DNA of 64,000 bases from Malachius bipustulatus (Eukaryota > Arthropoda > Insecta > Coleoptera > Melyridae), in contig OU342638.1 of assembly GCA_910589415.1 (NCBI GenBank), positions 1,860,001 to 1,924,000 on the forward strand, given 5' to 3'. The position numbers and the translations under genes were made by a program. The notes under the pieces were generated by a model. That model saw nothing but the letters and a program-made list of their open reading frames with translations. It searched no databases and was not told the DNA's origin. Shown here piece after piece: positions 10,970 to 21,330 of the stretch (position 1 is its first letter; every line of letters starts with the position of its first letter).

Positions 10970-13900
10970 TCAGAGTCGATTTCGGGTGAGCGAGCTTTCA
11001 ATGTGTATGTGTATGAGTATGTGTATGAGTATGTGGTACCGCCCAATATTACGACCTCCGGAGTTCTCAAGCTGATATACCAAGGGAGAGATAATTTTAG
11101 TGACCGTCGCTGATATGAATTTAGGCGCTAATTTAGCTGCGAAATCTTTGGAGGCATCAGATAAGACAAAATTTCGGGCCCAGACATGATCGCCAAGATG
11201 AAATCTAAGATCCCTGCGACGCAGATTATAGCGCTGAGCGTTGGCAGCGTACGCCTTTTGAAGGTGTTTCTGAACTATTTTTGATATTTCAGGTAAATTA
11301 TTGGTAATCTTAGGGTCAGAAATTTTCGTCACAACCTCCTCGAAGTTGTCAGCGTCCGATGAGATTAACCCATAAAATCCACCGTTAACCGGAATGTGAC
11401 GATTAAACATGAGGAAAGAGGGTGAATACTTAGTGGTTTCATGAATGGAAAGACGAATGGCTTGAGCGATTTTAAAAATATTTTGGTCCCAGTGTTTATG
11501 GTTGTCCTGAATATAAGACCGAATGGCGGTGGTAATGACACGATTAACACGTTCGGTAGGGTTGGCTTGAGGGTGGTATTTAGCCGTATACCAAATTTTC
11601 TGGACACCATAAGAGGAAGCTAGGGACCGAAACTCTTTAGAAATAAACTGCACTCCATTATCAACGACAATGACTTGAGGCACTCCGAAGAGTAGAAAGA
11701 CTTGGTTTTCGATAAATTTGACGATCGCCTTGGAGGTAGCACGAGGCAAGGGGTGAACTAGCACAAATTTAGTGAAATAATCCGTAACTACAAGAAGATA
11801 TTGATTGTTTGAGCTGGACCTGGGGTAGGGACCTAATAAATCGGCAGAGATAAGCTGAAAGGGAAATTTTATGTCCCGGTACTTCCCCATAAGTCCCGCG
11901 GGAGGAAAATTATCGGCTTTGCAGGTCGCACAGACCTGACAAGCCTTAAGGTAACGGAAGACGGATTGTTTCATTTGCGGCCAATAATATAACTCAGAAA
12001 TTCGGGCGAGAGTTTTGCTAACACCGAAGTGTCCACCCAAAGGATCGTCGTGATACATTTTTAAAATTTCTCTCCGATGAGGAGTAGGTACAACAATCTT
12101 CCAATCGAAAGACGGGAAAAGAGATGTTCTAGAGGTAACATGCTTATACAGGACTTGATTTTCGACCCGGAAAGAAGGATATTTGTCGGGGTTCTCGACA
12201 ACGTCTTGAAGCATATTTCGGTACCAGGTATCAGTTTTAAGGGAGGAGAGATTGAGGACAAAAATTTGAGGGGTGAGAGCCTCATCGGCATTACCCGGAA
12301 TTCTAGACAAGGCGTCAGCGACGACATTTTCAACACCCTTACGGTGAATGATTTTAAAATCATATTGGTTGAGTTTTAACAACCAGCGACAAAGACGAGG
12401 GGTAGGTTGTTTCATGTTTTGAACCCATTGGAGAGAAGAATGGTCGGTGATTATCCGAAGTCCGCGGGATCCCTCAATGTAACATCGAAATTTGTCTAAG
12501 GCACAAACAATGGCATAAAGCTCTAACTCCGTAACTGTATAGTTACGTTGACATTTGTTTAAAGTTTTACTAAAGTAAGCAATGGGGTGAAAGATCCCGT
12601 TTTCCTCCTGACAGATCACCGCGCCCACGCCGGTCAAAGAAGCATCGCAATCGATGGTAAAAGGCTTAGAAAAGTCTGGACTAGCCAGGATGGGAGCAGA
12701 ACATAAAAGGTTTTTGATCGCTTCGAATGCTTGGTCAGCTTCGGGGGTCCAGACGATATTTTGACCCTTTTTGCGGCCTTTCAACAGATCAGTGATGGGG
12801 CTAGCGATAGCGGAAATGTTTTTAAGAAATCGACGATAGTAACCAATAAGACCTATCAATCGCCTGATCTGAGTGGTGTTAGAAGGTTTCGGATATTTTA
12901 AAATGGCCTCGACTTTGTCTGTATTGGTCCGAAGACCTCGTTCGTCTACAACATAACCAAGAAATTGGAGGGAGGAACGGCAAAAATGACACTTGTCTAG
13001 ATTCAAGGTAAGATTGGCCTTTTTAAACCTGAGTAAGAGATTACGTAAAACAGAGATATGAGTTTCAAAATCAGGGGTAGCAACGACAACATCGTCCATA
13101 TAATACCAGACATAGGGCTCCAGTTCGGGACCGATGACTTGATCTAAGAGACGAACTAGACTTTGAGGTGACGAGTGGAGTCCGAAAGGTAAACGCTTGT
13201 ACTGAAAGAGACCCTTTCCGTGGACAGCGAAAGCGGTTTTAGGGCGAGATTCCATATCGAGCGGTATTTGATGGAAGGCCGACTTGAGGTCGAGAGAAGA
13301 GAGAAACTTGGCATTTCGAACTTTGGAGATAATGCTATCAATGACAGGCATCGGATAGCTGTCAGGTACAGAAATCGAATTTAATTTACGTCCGTCAAAA
13401 CACACTCGATAGGAATTGTCCTTTTTCTTGACTAACCATAATGGAGATGACCAGGGAGAGTTAGAGGGTTCAATTATGTCCATTTTAAGCATTTCATCTA
13501 CTTGCTGGTTTAAAATTTCTTGCATGTACGGAGAAAGAGGGTATTGTCGTTGTTTAAAAGGTTTGGAGTCACCAGTGTCTATATGATGAGAGTGAAGATG
13601 CGTGAGACCGATACGGTCTTTTGGGCTTATCTCGGCAAAAGCTTCGACGAGCTGATCTAATTCGAGCTGTTGCTCATGAGAAAGACTGTCTTTACTCAAG
13701 AGGGTATTGATCGAACAAAGCGAAGAAGTGGCAGGACACTCGTAGGAAAATTTATCAAAATTAAGCTGCAAATTGAACGTATGAATAAAATCCATTCCCA
13801 AAATGAGTTGTTGAGTAATGGTTGGAATGAGTAAAATCTTCACGAAATTAGACTGGGAAGCCAAGGTAACTTTTAAATTGATGTAGCCCATTGCCGATTG

Positions 13901-14326
13901 TAGTTGGCCATCGGCCGTGGTAACGTGAGAAGAAATATCATAATGTACGGGCAATTTTAATTTTTTTAAAAGATAAAGGCCATGGGCCCCTAAAATGGAC
14001 ACATTGCTGCCACTGTCTAGAAGGGCAGAAACTGATTCCCCGTGTATATTTACGGAAATATATGGGCGGTTGTCATTGGTACGGGACTCTAACAATGGGC
14101 ACGAGCGTTGCTCAGTTACAGGTATTTCGGAAGGAGGTAACGTCGATACAGAGAGAGAAGTTAGTTGAAGAGAAGGTACAGAAGGTGAAGAGATAGGTAA
14201 GGTAGTAATATTATGGTTAGGTTGGTGTTCACTACTTATCCCTGGCATGATATTTATGGTCGGAACTTGCTGGGCTGTCCGGGGGTTGTTTTTCCCTTTG
14301 GCGAAGAAAACAAACAATATTAACAA
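10970..14326 (-). CDS. pol: Gypsy-type Pol polyprotein (protease, RT, RNase H, integrase)
   Basis: A single uninterrupted frame of 1118 codons. Domains in order are: retropepsin with the active-site triad in ALLDSGSNVS (about residue 104); reverse transcriptase with KSAFHQIPL, LPFGLHSSPQ and catalytic YYMDD; RNase H with FTIDCDASLTGVGAV and TELELYAIVCAL; and integrase with an HHCC zinc domain (GHFGVSKT to CQVCATC) and the DDE-type core (ISADLLGPYP, VVDNGVQF, NPTERVNR). This order is that of Metaviridae/Gypsy elements. No gag precedes it. The N-terminus (HFAKGK-like) may be the tail of a deleted Gag zinc knuckle, so the annotated ATG is probably not the native start. No envelope gene is seen. 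Confidence 0.88.
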   Translation of the reverse strand: MLILFVFFAKGKNNPRTAQQVPTINIMPGISSEHQPNHNITTLPISSPSVPSLQLTSLSVSTLPPSEIPVTEQRSCPLLESRTNDNRPYISVNIHGESVSALLDSGSNVSILGAHGLYLLKKLKLPVHYDISSHVTTADGQLQSAMGYINLKVTLASQSNFVKILLIPTITQQLILGMDFIHTFNLQLNFDKFSYECPATSSLCSINTLLSKDSLSHEQQLELDQLVEAFAEISPKDRIGLTHLHSHHIDTGDSKPFKQRQYPLSPYMQEILNQQVDEMLKMDIIEPSNSPWSSPLWLVKKKDNSYRVCFDGRKLNSISVPDSYPMPVIDSIISKVRNAKFLSSLDLKSAFHQIPLDMESRPKTAFAVHGKGLFQYKRLPFGLHSSPQSLVRLLDQVIGPELEPYVWYYMDDVVVATPDFETHISVLRNLLLRFKKANLTLNLDKCHFCRSSLQFLGYVVDERGLRTNTDKVEAILKYPKPSNTTQIRRLIGLIGYYRRFLKNISAIASPITDLLKGRKKGQNIVWTPEADQAFEAIKNLLCSAPILASPDFSKPFTIDCDASLTGVGAVICQEENGIFHPIAYFSKTLNKCQRNYTVTELELYAIVCALDKFRCYIEGSRGLRIITDHSSLQWVQNMKQPTPRLCRWLLKLNQYDFKIIHRKGVENVVADALSRIPGNADEALTPQIFVLNLSSLKTDTWYRNMLQDVVENPDKYPSFRVENQVLYKHVTSRTSLFPSFDWKIVVPTPHRREILKMYHDDPLGGHFGVSKTLARISELYYWPQMKQSVFRYLKACQVCATCKADNFPPAGLMGKYRDIKFPFQLISADLLGPYPRSSSNNQYLLVVTDYFTKFVLVHPLPRATSKAIVKFIENQVFLLFGVPQVIVVDNGVQFISKEFRSLASSYGVQKIWYTAKYHPQANPTERVNRVITTAIRSYIQDNHKHWDQNIFKIAQAIRLSIHETTKYSPSFLMFNRHIPVNGGFYGLISSDADNFEEVVTKISDPKITNNLPEISKIVQKHLQKAYAANAQRYNLRRRDLRFHLGDHVWARNFVLSDASKDFAAKLAPKFISATVTKIISPLVYQLENSGGRNIGRYHILIHILIHIHIESSLTRNRL

Positions 14327-14341
14327 TATTGTAAAAAAAAA

Positions 14342-14428
14342 ATATTGTAAAAAACAATATTAACAACCCTATGAATTTACATTAATCCGAACAATAACCC
14401 TTCCCAGAAAATTAAAAAGATATCCACT
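14342..14428 (-). repeat. LTR-derived fragment at right edge of the Gypsy insertion
   Basis: Nearly identical to 7027-7110 in the palindrome loop, in the same orientation. It is followed by short AATATTGTAAAA repeats and then directly by pol. The deletion of the rest of the LTR, leader and gag probably occurred at these short repeats. Confidence 0.6.
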
Positions 14429-14736
14429 ATCAATTCCTCCAGATTCTTTTCGAACGTTTCAAATGAATCGTTTGGAGAGAAGTAGCAGCTCACGTAGCAT
14501 ACTCCTTCCATAACTACCCACACATATCCGTTTCGTCTTACGTATTCTTCCACTCTTTTCCCGCACAGTACCACTATTGCCGCTCTCTGGGTTTTGTCTG
14601 TCACCCATCTTCCGCTTCCCATCTTATTATACTCCGTAATAAATATGATGTCTGCTCGATGAGCTTTCGCCGTTGATATCGTTAGATCTTGTGCTATTTT
14701 GCTGTTGTTGACGTTGATTTGGAGGAATCTAGTCAT
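14429..14736 (-). pseudogene. E1 ORF2, N-terminal endonuclease part
   Basis: Starts at an ATG (14736) about 20 bp after the ORF1 stop. It reads FLQINVNNSKIAQDL, the LQxN start typical of R1-clade endonucleases, followed by ADIIFITEYN with the catalytic Glu. It is cut at 14428 by the Gypsy insertion; the continuation is at 5703. Confidence 0.8.
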
Positions 14737-14755
14737 TTTAGGGAGGTGGGATCCT

Positions 14756-16954
14756 TTACTGTGCGGGGGGGCTGATCGAACTCGCTTGTCTCTCCGTGGT
14801 TCTGGCTCTAGAGAGGGCTCTGCGAAAAGCTATACATTTCCCGCTTCCGGTTTTGTGACCTCCTTCTTGACAGATGAGACATACTTCTTCTTCGCTTTTA
14901 CATTCTTTGGCCTTGTGTCCTTCTTTGCCGCATTTCATGCAGTTTTTCCTTCTATCGGGGCCCGTACAGTTTTGGGTCTCGTGTTCGTATGCCCAGCATA
15001 TCGCACATCTATTTATATTAATACGTTTTCTCACTTGGCAATTGGTAAGACCTATTCTGATAAACCTCTCCTGTATTATTCTGTCGGCTTTTTGCTTATT
15101 TACATTGATTGTTACTGCCAGTGTGCTATTGGCATTTGGTCTTAGTTCACCTATTTGTAGTTCCTCTTCGGAGGTCTCACCAATTATTTGTTCTAAAGCT
15201 GTCCTGATTTCTGCCTTTCCCGTAACCAGGTCAATACCTTTTATGACTAGGGGTTGTCCTTCTTTTCTAAGTCCTATTTTCTTCACCTTCAGATCTTTAT
15301 TCTCGCGAAGTATCGCCGTTTCTAAATCTTTGATAGCTTCCTTATCTCTGTCTACTACTATTAATAAATTACCCTCTTTATTGCTTCTAATATTTCTGAT
15401 GCATTTGCTAAGCGGGTTCTCTTTCAGTGTCGTCTTCATTGTTCCCAGGATGTCTTTATAGCTCTTGCCCCTCTCTTCAACAACCATCGCGTAAGTATTT
15501 TGGTCTCTTGTCTTCTTGTTACTAGTGATGTTTTGTGTGGTGGTGTAGATACATATTTTGGTTGCACTTCCCTGGAAGATGGCCTCTAAAATTTTCCGAA
15601 TTCTATCCAGACTCATACGTTTTATGTGGTGGACTGCGACGAACTCCGCCCCCTCCGTTTCCCTCTTTAGTTGGGTCAATTTGTTCCATAGGTCTTCGTC
15701 CGACTCTCTTTGGACTATCTTAATTATCTTCCTTCTAGATTGGATACCCTCTCCTCTCCTTCTTAGGGTTGAGGACTGTTCCAAGACTTCAAATTCTTCC
15801 TTTGATTCCATGAGTTCTGGGAACCGGTCTTTGTACATTTTCTGGATACTCCTATCCATATTTGGGTCGTCGGGTTCCACTAGCACTACTTTTATTACTG
15901 TGTCTTTGGTGTCTAATGGGTTTCCCACTTTTATCTCCGTAGATTCGTAGACCTCTTCTCTCCATATGTAGTGCTCTAACTTCTTCAACTCTTCAATGTT
16001 ATGGATATTTTCCAGCATATGCTTCTCTAATTCTTGAGGCCCACTGGCATTCCCCCTCTGTGCCAGCTTTGCTTCTGTTTCTGCAAGTTTCTTTTGGAGG
16101 ATTTCAATTTCTTTTCTACTCCTTTGTAGTTCCCGGACCAGGTCCTCTTCCTTGGGGTTGTTTGTTCGAGCTATCTCTTGTGTGTTCTTCACTTTTTCTT
16201 CCAAAATACGTATTCTTTCTTCTGAGTCTCCCAGTCTCACTTTCAGTTCTTCGTTTTCTCTCCTATATTTCTCCTTTACGTTTATTTCCGTGGATTTTAA
16301 TTGCTCTTTATTCTCGTAGTCAGCCTTCTGGATTAGTACTGATAGTCTCTTTGCGAACTCTTTGATCTGCTTGTGGACATTGTAGTTTTCCTTTTTTGTA
16401 CAGAACTCTGCTAGAGATTTAATATTCTTTTCTAGGTCTTTTAGGTGTCTCTGGGTCTGATGTGACCCACTGGCGTCCCCCGTCATTTCGGGGCTAGCAT
16501 ACAATTTCCTTTTTTTAAACCGTTTGCCTTTAGACGTATTCGGTTCGGAAAACACTCCCATATCCTCTTCCGTTTCATGTGTAAGGTCTAACAGGTCATC
16601 GGCTGTAGGCGTCCGCCCGCCACTGGCCTCTCCAAGGGACTGCGACCTCGTCATGTTTTGGACGGTTTTCTCTGATGAAACCTTTTGATGAGCAGCCCAT
16701 AGGTATGCTAGGCTGGTGTCCGGGTTCTCTCTGAAGGATCCTGCTGTGCTCGCACTATCTCCCGGTGTTGGGAGTGCCCCATTCTCGACACTAGCCTCCC
16801 TCTCTACGTCTGGTGGTGTCCTCGGTAAAGACGGTCTTCTAATAAAAGGATCTATATCCTCATCGTCTATTCTTCTTACTGAAGACTCATTTATCTCTTC
16901 TCCCTCTCCCGTATCTCCCGTTCCTACTTCTTTGTGTGTTTTTGATGTACTCAT
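14756..16954 (-). CDS. E1 ORF1 (Gag-like nucleic-acid-binding protein)
   Basis: An intact frame of about 732 codons from the Met of MSTSKTHKE; the frame is open further upstream, to a Met at 17005. The N-terminus is acidic and low in complexity, and the middle is charged and predicted coiled-coil-like (EENEELKVRLGDSEERIRIL). The C-terminus has three zinc knuckles: CAICWAYEHETQNC, CMKCGKEGHKAKEC and CLICQEGGHKTGSGKC. This is the standard ORF1 of R1-clade elements; in SART/TRAS elements it packages element RNA and directs it to telomeres. It is the only ORF1 here without visible damage. Confidence 0.85.
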   Translation of the reverse strand: MSTSKTHKEVGTGDTGEGEEINESSVRRIDDEDIDPFIRRPSLPRTPPDVEREASVENGALPTPGDSASTAGSFRENPDTSLAYLWAAHQKVSSEKTVQNMTRSQSLGEASGGRTPTADDLLDLTHETEEDMGVFSEPNTSKGKRFKKRKLYASPEMTGDASGSHQTQRHLKDLEKNIKSLAEFCTKKENYNVHKQIKEFAKRLSVLIQKADYENKEQLKSTEINVKEKYRRENEELKVRLGDSEERIRILEEKVKNTQEIARTNNPKEEDLVRELQRSRKEIEILQKKLAETEAKLAQRGNASGPQELEKHMLENIHNIEELKKLEHYIWREEVYESTEIKVGNPLDTKDTVIKVVLVEPDDPNMDRSIQKMYKDRFPELMESKEEFEVLEQSSTLRRRGEGIQSRRKIIKIVQRESDEDLWNKLTQLKRETEGAEFVAVHHIKRMSLDRIRKILEAIFQGSATKICIYTTTQNITSNKKTRDQNTYAMVVEERGKSYKDILGTMKTTLKENPLSKCIRNIRSNKEGNLLIVVDRDKEAIKDLETAILRENKDLKVKKIGLRKEGQPLVIKGIDLVTGKAEIRTALEQIIGETSEEELQIGELRPNANSTLAVTINVNKQKADRIIQERFIRIGLTNCQVRKRININRCAICWAYEHETQNCTGPDRRKNCMKCGKEGHKAKECKSEEEVCLICQEGGHKTGSGKCIAFRRALSRARTTERQASSISPPAQ

Positions 16955-17727
16955 TTTTTCCCACGAATATGAGACGAAATGAATCCGGTTCCAGGTGACG
17001 CTCATTCTGCAGCCGGGGCACTTATACTGTGGGGTGTGCCTGGTGCCCCACAGCTTTTTACAGGTCTGTCCTGGGTTTTATAGAGTTTCCTTCTCATAGG
17101 CCGGCCAATTAAGGCAAGCCCCCCGTTCCCATTCTCGTGCAGCGTACCACTGTTTAGCCTGAACAGGGTTTTTGAGGCACGAGGTGAGTTTACGGTTTTA
17201 CGCGCGAGTGGCTCTTCTCGCTACGTAGCTAGGGCGCCTCGGGCTTGCCAAGTCCCGTCCCATTCGATTACCGCTCGAATGGGCCCTGAGGTAGAGGAAG
17301 AAGAGGCTTAGAATTTTGCCGAGGTTGGCGGACATCACAGAAGACCAAACACAGATGAAGAAGTTTTAGGAGGCCCGCTCAAAGCTAGTTAGAGATGTTG
17401 GAGAGAGCGAGCCTCAGCAGGGTACCCCGGGGTTGCCATGCCCATACCCACCAGGTGTGGGCCCCTTGGGGGTCGAGGTTTCCGGTTTTAAGGCGCCGGA
17501 AATCGCCTGTACACCCTCTCTCGTTAGCTGCACACCTTTGAATCGGTGTCATTTCCAGGGACCACGACGTGGACGTGAGAGTAGGATTTGATGGCAGAGC
17601 TGTGCACGCACTGTTTGAATCCAGTATTGCGCGCTTCAGTGGGCATTTCCCGGGATTTTGTGCTTGCAGCGGTAGCTCGACAGCCACTGCAGCACCCCGA
17701 GGCCCGATGCCACCCTTTGGCCCCCGA
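16955..17727 (-). other. E1 5' UTR
   Basis: About 770 bp without coding potential between ORF1 and the telomeric array. A strong hairpin at about 17029-17055 (CTGTGGGG/CCCCACAG) lies near the ORF1 start. Part of the region (about 17418-17460, 'cagggtaccccggggttgcc') is shared with the other copies; the rest is divergent. Confidence 0.65.
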
Positions 17728-17789
17728 CCGGACCGAACCTGACCTGACCGGACCGGACCTGACCTGACCGGACCTGACCTGACTTGACC
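17728..17789. repeat. Telomeric repeat array between E1 and E2
   Basis: About twelve 5-bp units, CCTGA mixed with CCGGA, CCGAA and CTTGA variants, lying between the E1 5' end and the 8-T poly(T) of E2. Confidence 0.85.
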
Positions 17790-17800
17790 TTTTTTTTATA

Positions 17801-17882
17801 GTGGTGGAGAAATGCATTTACGCACGAAGTGTGGGACTACCCCCTTCTCTCGGAGGGAGACTACCCACTAAAACTCCACCAC
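17801..17882 (-). ncRNA. E2 3'-UTR terminal stem structure
   Basis: A 9-bp perfect stem (17801-17809 with 17874-17882, GTGGTGGAG/CTCCACCAC) sits 3 bp from the poly(A). It is the positional equivalent of the E1 stem but with changed, still complementary bases. Confidence 0.6.
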
Positions 17883-17939
17883 TCCATCATAAGTAGTGGG
17901 CGGGATCACCTTTCAGTATTGCTTCGCCCACACCTTTCT

Positions 17940-20894
17940 TTAGTCCGCCCTCTGCCTCTCTCTCTCATCTTCCTCCTTTCTTCTTCCTACAGATGTTATG
18001 TATTCAGTGGTATCTCCTCTTGTATTTACATCGGTAAGCATCTCAACTATGTTATCTATCCCAACTATACGTCCGGTCTTCTCTGATAGTTCGGCTCGTT
18101 GTATGGCCCATTTTTCGCACTCAAAATACGTATGCTGTGCGGTATCTACAGCGTCACAGTAATCACACCGCTCTGTATCCGAGCGGTTAAATCCGAACAA
18201 GTAGGCTCTGAAGCAACCATGTCCCGTCAGTAATTGCGTCACGTAATAGTTAATTTGAACTTTGGCCTTAAACCAGGTTTTCACGTATTTAATGAGCTTT
18301 TTTGTCCACGCTGCCACTCCAGTATTATTCCTCTCCCACTTCCGCTGCCAGGTCTCCAATATCTTCCCGCACCTCGCTCCTTGGTCTGCCCCCGTGTCTC
18401 GCGCATCTCTCCTCCACCAACAACTCAATCGGTAGCACGCCCGCAATCACCTGTAGTGCCTCTGAGGATGCCGTGCGATACGCACAACAGATCCTCAGAA
18501 GCATCTTTCTTTGCACCCTCTGCATTTTCTGCTGGAGAAACTTTATTTGCAGTGCTTGTCTCCAGACTGGGGCTGCATATAGCAGTATGTTTTCAACTAC
18601 CGTATTGAGCACTCTCCTCTTTACCGTCGTAGGTCCACCCAAGTTGAGCATCAGTCCACTCAATGCACCAACCGTGCTTACTGCCTTGTCACATATCCTT
18701 GTTATGTGTTGCCTGAATGAGAGATTCCGACCTAGCGTCACTCCCAGGTATTGGGTCTGCTCCTTGCTCTTGATAACTGTGTCCCCACACCTCACTTCGA
18801 TGGTTCTGAGGTTGTATCCCCCCGATGGGATGACCATCTCTGTTTTTTGCTCCTCCAGGGCCAGTCCCTTCTCTTGTAGGGCATCCGTGATCATATGAAT
18901 GGCATGCTCAATTAACGTCACAAGCCGCTCTCTGCCCTTCGCAACTGCCACGATTGCCAGATCGTCTGCATAGGCTATGAGGTTTACTCCATCGGGGGTC
19001 CCCAACCTCAGTAGGTCATCATAGTATAGGTTCCACAGGGTGGGGCCGATCACCGATCCCTGCGGAACACCACACGAGATTATCATTTTTCCTTCCCTCC
19101 TATTGTGAGTTCCCTGTCGCACAGGTAGCTCCTCACCATATTAACGAGATATGGACTGATGTCTCTATCCTCCAGGCTTCTCACAATTCCATTCCAGGGA
19201 GCCGTGTTGAAAGCGTTTTTGATATCCAGTGTTACCAGCACGCAGGATTTTCTGTGCTGGTAGGCCACCTGTTTAGCTTCATTGGCGTGCCTCAAAACTT
19301 CCCTAACGGCATCCACCGTTGATCTTCCCTCTCGGAAACCGTACTGGTTTTCGGAGAGGCATTTTTTATTTTCCACTTCCAGTGTAATTCGTTGTTTTAT
19401 TATCTGCTCGAACAGTTTCCCCAGTATATTTAATATGCATAGGGGTCTATAACAGGTTGGTAAACCGTTGGCTTTGGAGTCCTTCTCTATCAGTACCAGC
19501 CTTGATTCCTTCCATGTTTTTGGGAAATGTCCTGCGATGAGCAGTCTGTTAGCTATACTACAGTACTCAGTTACGCTGCTGGTTACCAGTAGTTTTACAA
19601 TCTCTGGGGATAGCTCGTCAGGTCCTGCGGCCTTCCTATTTTTTAACTTACTGACTGCTCGTAATATTTCCTCTTCTGTCAGCTTCTCAATATCATCTGT
19701 GTTGACTGGCTGGTGTTTGAATTTGATCAGCTCCGATTGTGGAAAGAGTTGTCTGGCACATTTTATCTCCTCAGAGTGTTCTATTTGCCTTCTGTTGTAT
19801 TTGTTTAGGCGTCCGGTTACAATTTTGTAGCCTTTGCCCCACACGTCTTGTTCTAGTCGTCACAAAGTTTCTGCCATGCTTTGTCTTAGGCCCTGATGAT
19901 AGAGTTTCGGAGATTTTTCTTTGCAGCCTTGTAACTTTCTGCCGCATCGATTCTATCCTGCAATGTAGACGATTTCCTGCCATTAATGCGTATCAGTGAT
20001 CTCCTATTGTTGATACATGTTCTTCTGAGTTCACCAACCTCTTCATTCCACCAATATACTGTTCCTCTTTTCCTCTTAGTTTGTCTCGCAATCATATCCC
20101 TGACTATATCCTTCATGGTTTTCGTGTATCCCTCCGCACTGAGGTCACGATGAGAAGCCACATAGTTCCTGAGGCGGTTCGCAAAGCCATCCTTGATTCT
20201 GTCGGCATTTTCAGCTCTAGAGATTCATGTATCTTGTCTCATTTTGCTCACGGGCGTTGTATATTTTTTGACGGCCGTGGTCATTGTAAATCGCACGTAC
20301 AGATGGTCGCTTAAGCTTTCCACCTCTTTCATGACACACCACTCAGTCATCTTTGAGGCCACTGTCCGTGTGCCAAGAGTTAAGTCAATGATAGACTCAC
20401 TCCGGCCTCTTCTCCAGGTTGGCTCACTTCCCCTGTTAATTACCTCCAAATTCATTGCGGAGATAAAATCCGACATCAGACTTCCCCTTTTTGTCTCTAC
20501 GCAGTCCCCCCACATTTGAGATCTCGCATTGAAGTCACCACATATTAACATGGGTTTCTTGTGTTTACGTGTGTCAGTCCTCAGAGCTGTTAGATATGCG
20601 TCGTATTCTTGGTCCGAAATGTTCGGATACATAGCAGCCATATACGACTAGCTCCTGTAGTTCGACCCATACTATTCCCGCGCCTCTCCCGTTTCGTAAA
20701 ATCTCAATTTCGCGTCTTACGTTTATTACTACATCAGTATTAACGTCTTTGTACCAGTTGTGTTGTCTGCTGGTCAGGTTTTTATTGGGTTCACTTACTA
20801 CCATTATATCGGCATCCATTTCGTTGGCAGTCTGTTGGGCTAGCCTCTGGGCTTCTCTGCTTCTTTGTAAATTACATTGTAGGTACTTGAACAT
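17940..20894 (-). pseudogene. E2 ORF2 (endonuclease, RT, C-terminal finger), frameshifted
   Basis: ORF2 is readable over the whole span in at least five overlapping frames. The endonuclease starts at 20894 (MFKYLQCNLQRSREAQ) and contains LICGDFNARSQMWGD. The reverse transcriptase contains AAGPDELSPEIV, YGFREGRSTVDAV, LDIKNAFNTAPW, GVPQGSVIGPTLWN and AYADDLAIVA. The C-terminal finger is CDYCDAVDTAQHTYFEC. Breaks lie near 18400, 19110, 19860 and 20200. The start overlaps the ORF1 stop by about 20 bp. Clearly dead as a source of protein. Confidence 0.82.
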
Positions 20895-21330
20895 GTGAGA
20901 GTTTAGGGAAGTTGTTGCCAGTACTTGGGAAGTTGCTAGTACTATCGAATCGACTAACGCTCCTCGTTATAGATCTCAAAGTAGTTCTTTGTTTGGGACA
21001 TCCTGCTGTGTAGGTTCGATGTCCGTTTCTTCCGCACGTTAGGCAAAATTCCAAGTTTGTACATTCAGCCTCTTTATGTGTGTTTTCTCCACATTTCCTG
21101 CAAAGATCTTTTCTATTCGGTCCCTGACAATTGTTTGCTATGTGACCTATCTCCCAGCATTTGTGGCACCTTGTTATTTTTACGCTCTCTCTGAGTCTAC
21201 AACTACTCATTCCTATTTTTATTTCCCCTTCGGAAAGTAGTAACTCAGCTACGTCTTTGGATACGGTTACTGTCGCGATTTGCATTTCTGCGTGACTATT
21301 TCTGAGTGTCTTGACCTTGGCATCTGTAGA
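20872..21330 (-). pseudogene. E2 ORF1, C-terminal zinc-knuckle part
   Basis: An open frame from the telomeric junction to a stop at 20872, with three knuckles: CHKCWEIGHIANNC, CRKCGENTHKEAEC and CLTCGRNGHRTYTAGC. The N-terminal two-thirds are missing by 5' truncation. The frame reads on by chance into the telomeric array (a VRSGQ repeat) and should not be called beyond 21330. Confidence 0.75.

Larger units (their letters stand above)
5704..14428 (-). mobile_element. Gypsy-like LTR retrotransposon insertion, rearranged and lacking gag
   Basis: An 8.7-kb block splits the E1 endonuclease. On the minus strand it reads: an LTR-derived fragment (14428-14342), pol (14326-10970), about 2.8 kb of non-coding sequence, and a 2.5-kb palindrome (8207-5704) holding a second copy of the LTR-derived fragment (7110-7027). 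The palindrome begins TGTAACATG and ends CATGTTACA, LTR-like termini, and is preceded on the sense strand by a purine-rich GGGTTGGGGTAGTA. The right edge is truncated and I see no target duplication, so this is not a clean insertion. Gag and most of the 5' LTR are gone. The long pol frame argues for recent arrival. Confidence 0.7.
1127..17727 (-). mobile_element. E1: full-length SART-like retrotransposon split by two insertions
   Basis: The 3' end is a 16-T run at 1127-1142 (poly(A) on the sense strand) beside a CCTGA array; the 5' end meets another array at 17728. The reverse transcriptase 3' part (1303-3056), the linker and endonuclease part (4827-5703), the endonuclease start (14429-14736) and ORF1 (14756-16954) are collinear pieces of one element. 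Removing 3057-4826 and 5704-14428 leaves about 6.1 kb, matching E3 (5.9 kb), E4 (5.9 kb) and E5 (6.3 kb). The reading frames rejoin sensibly: ITEEEVKKGANDV continues into KPRKAPGLDQIP, and the endonuclease resumes at SHTIIAGDFNAK. Confidence 0.8.
17790..21330 (-). mobile_element. E2: 5'-truncated SART-like retrotransposon
   Basis: About 3.5 kb, with the poly(A) at 17790-17797 against a telomeric array and its 5' edge at 21330 against another. It holds all of ORF2 in broken frames and only the zinc-knuckle end of ORF1. The 5' edge falls inside ORF1 yet directly abuts CCTGA units, as expected of incomplete reverse transcription during target-primed insertion. Confidence 0.85.

Noticed and set aside
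5704..14428. Endogenous virus with an envelope gene
   Set aside because: Pol is present but no envelope-like frame (signal peptide, fusion or transmembrane segment) is visible in 8208-10969, so I call it an LTR retrotransposon.
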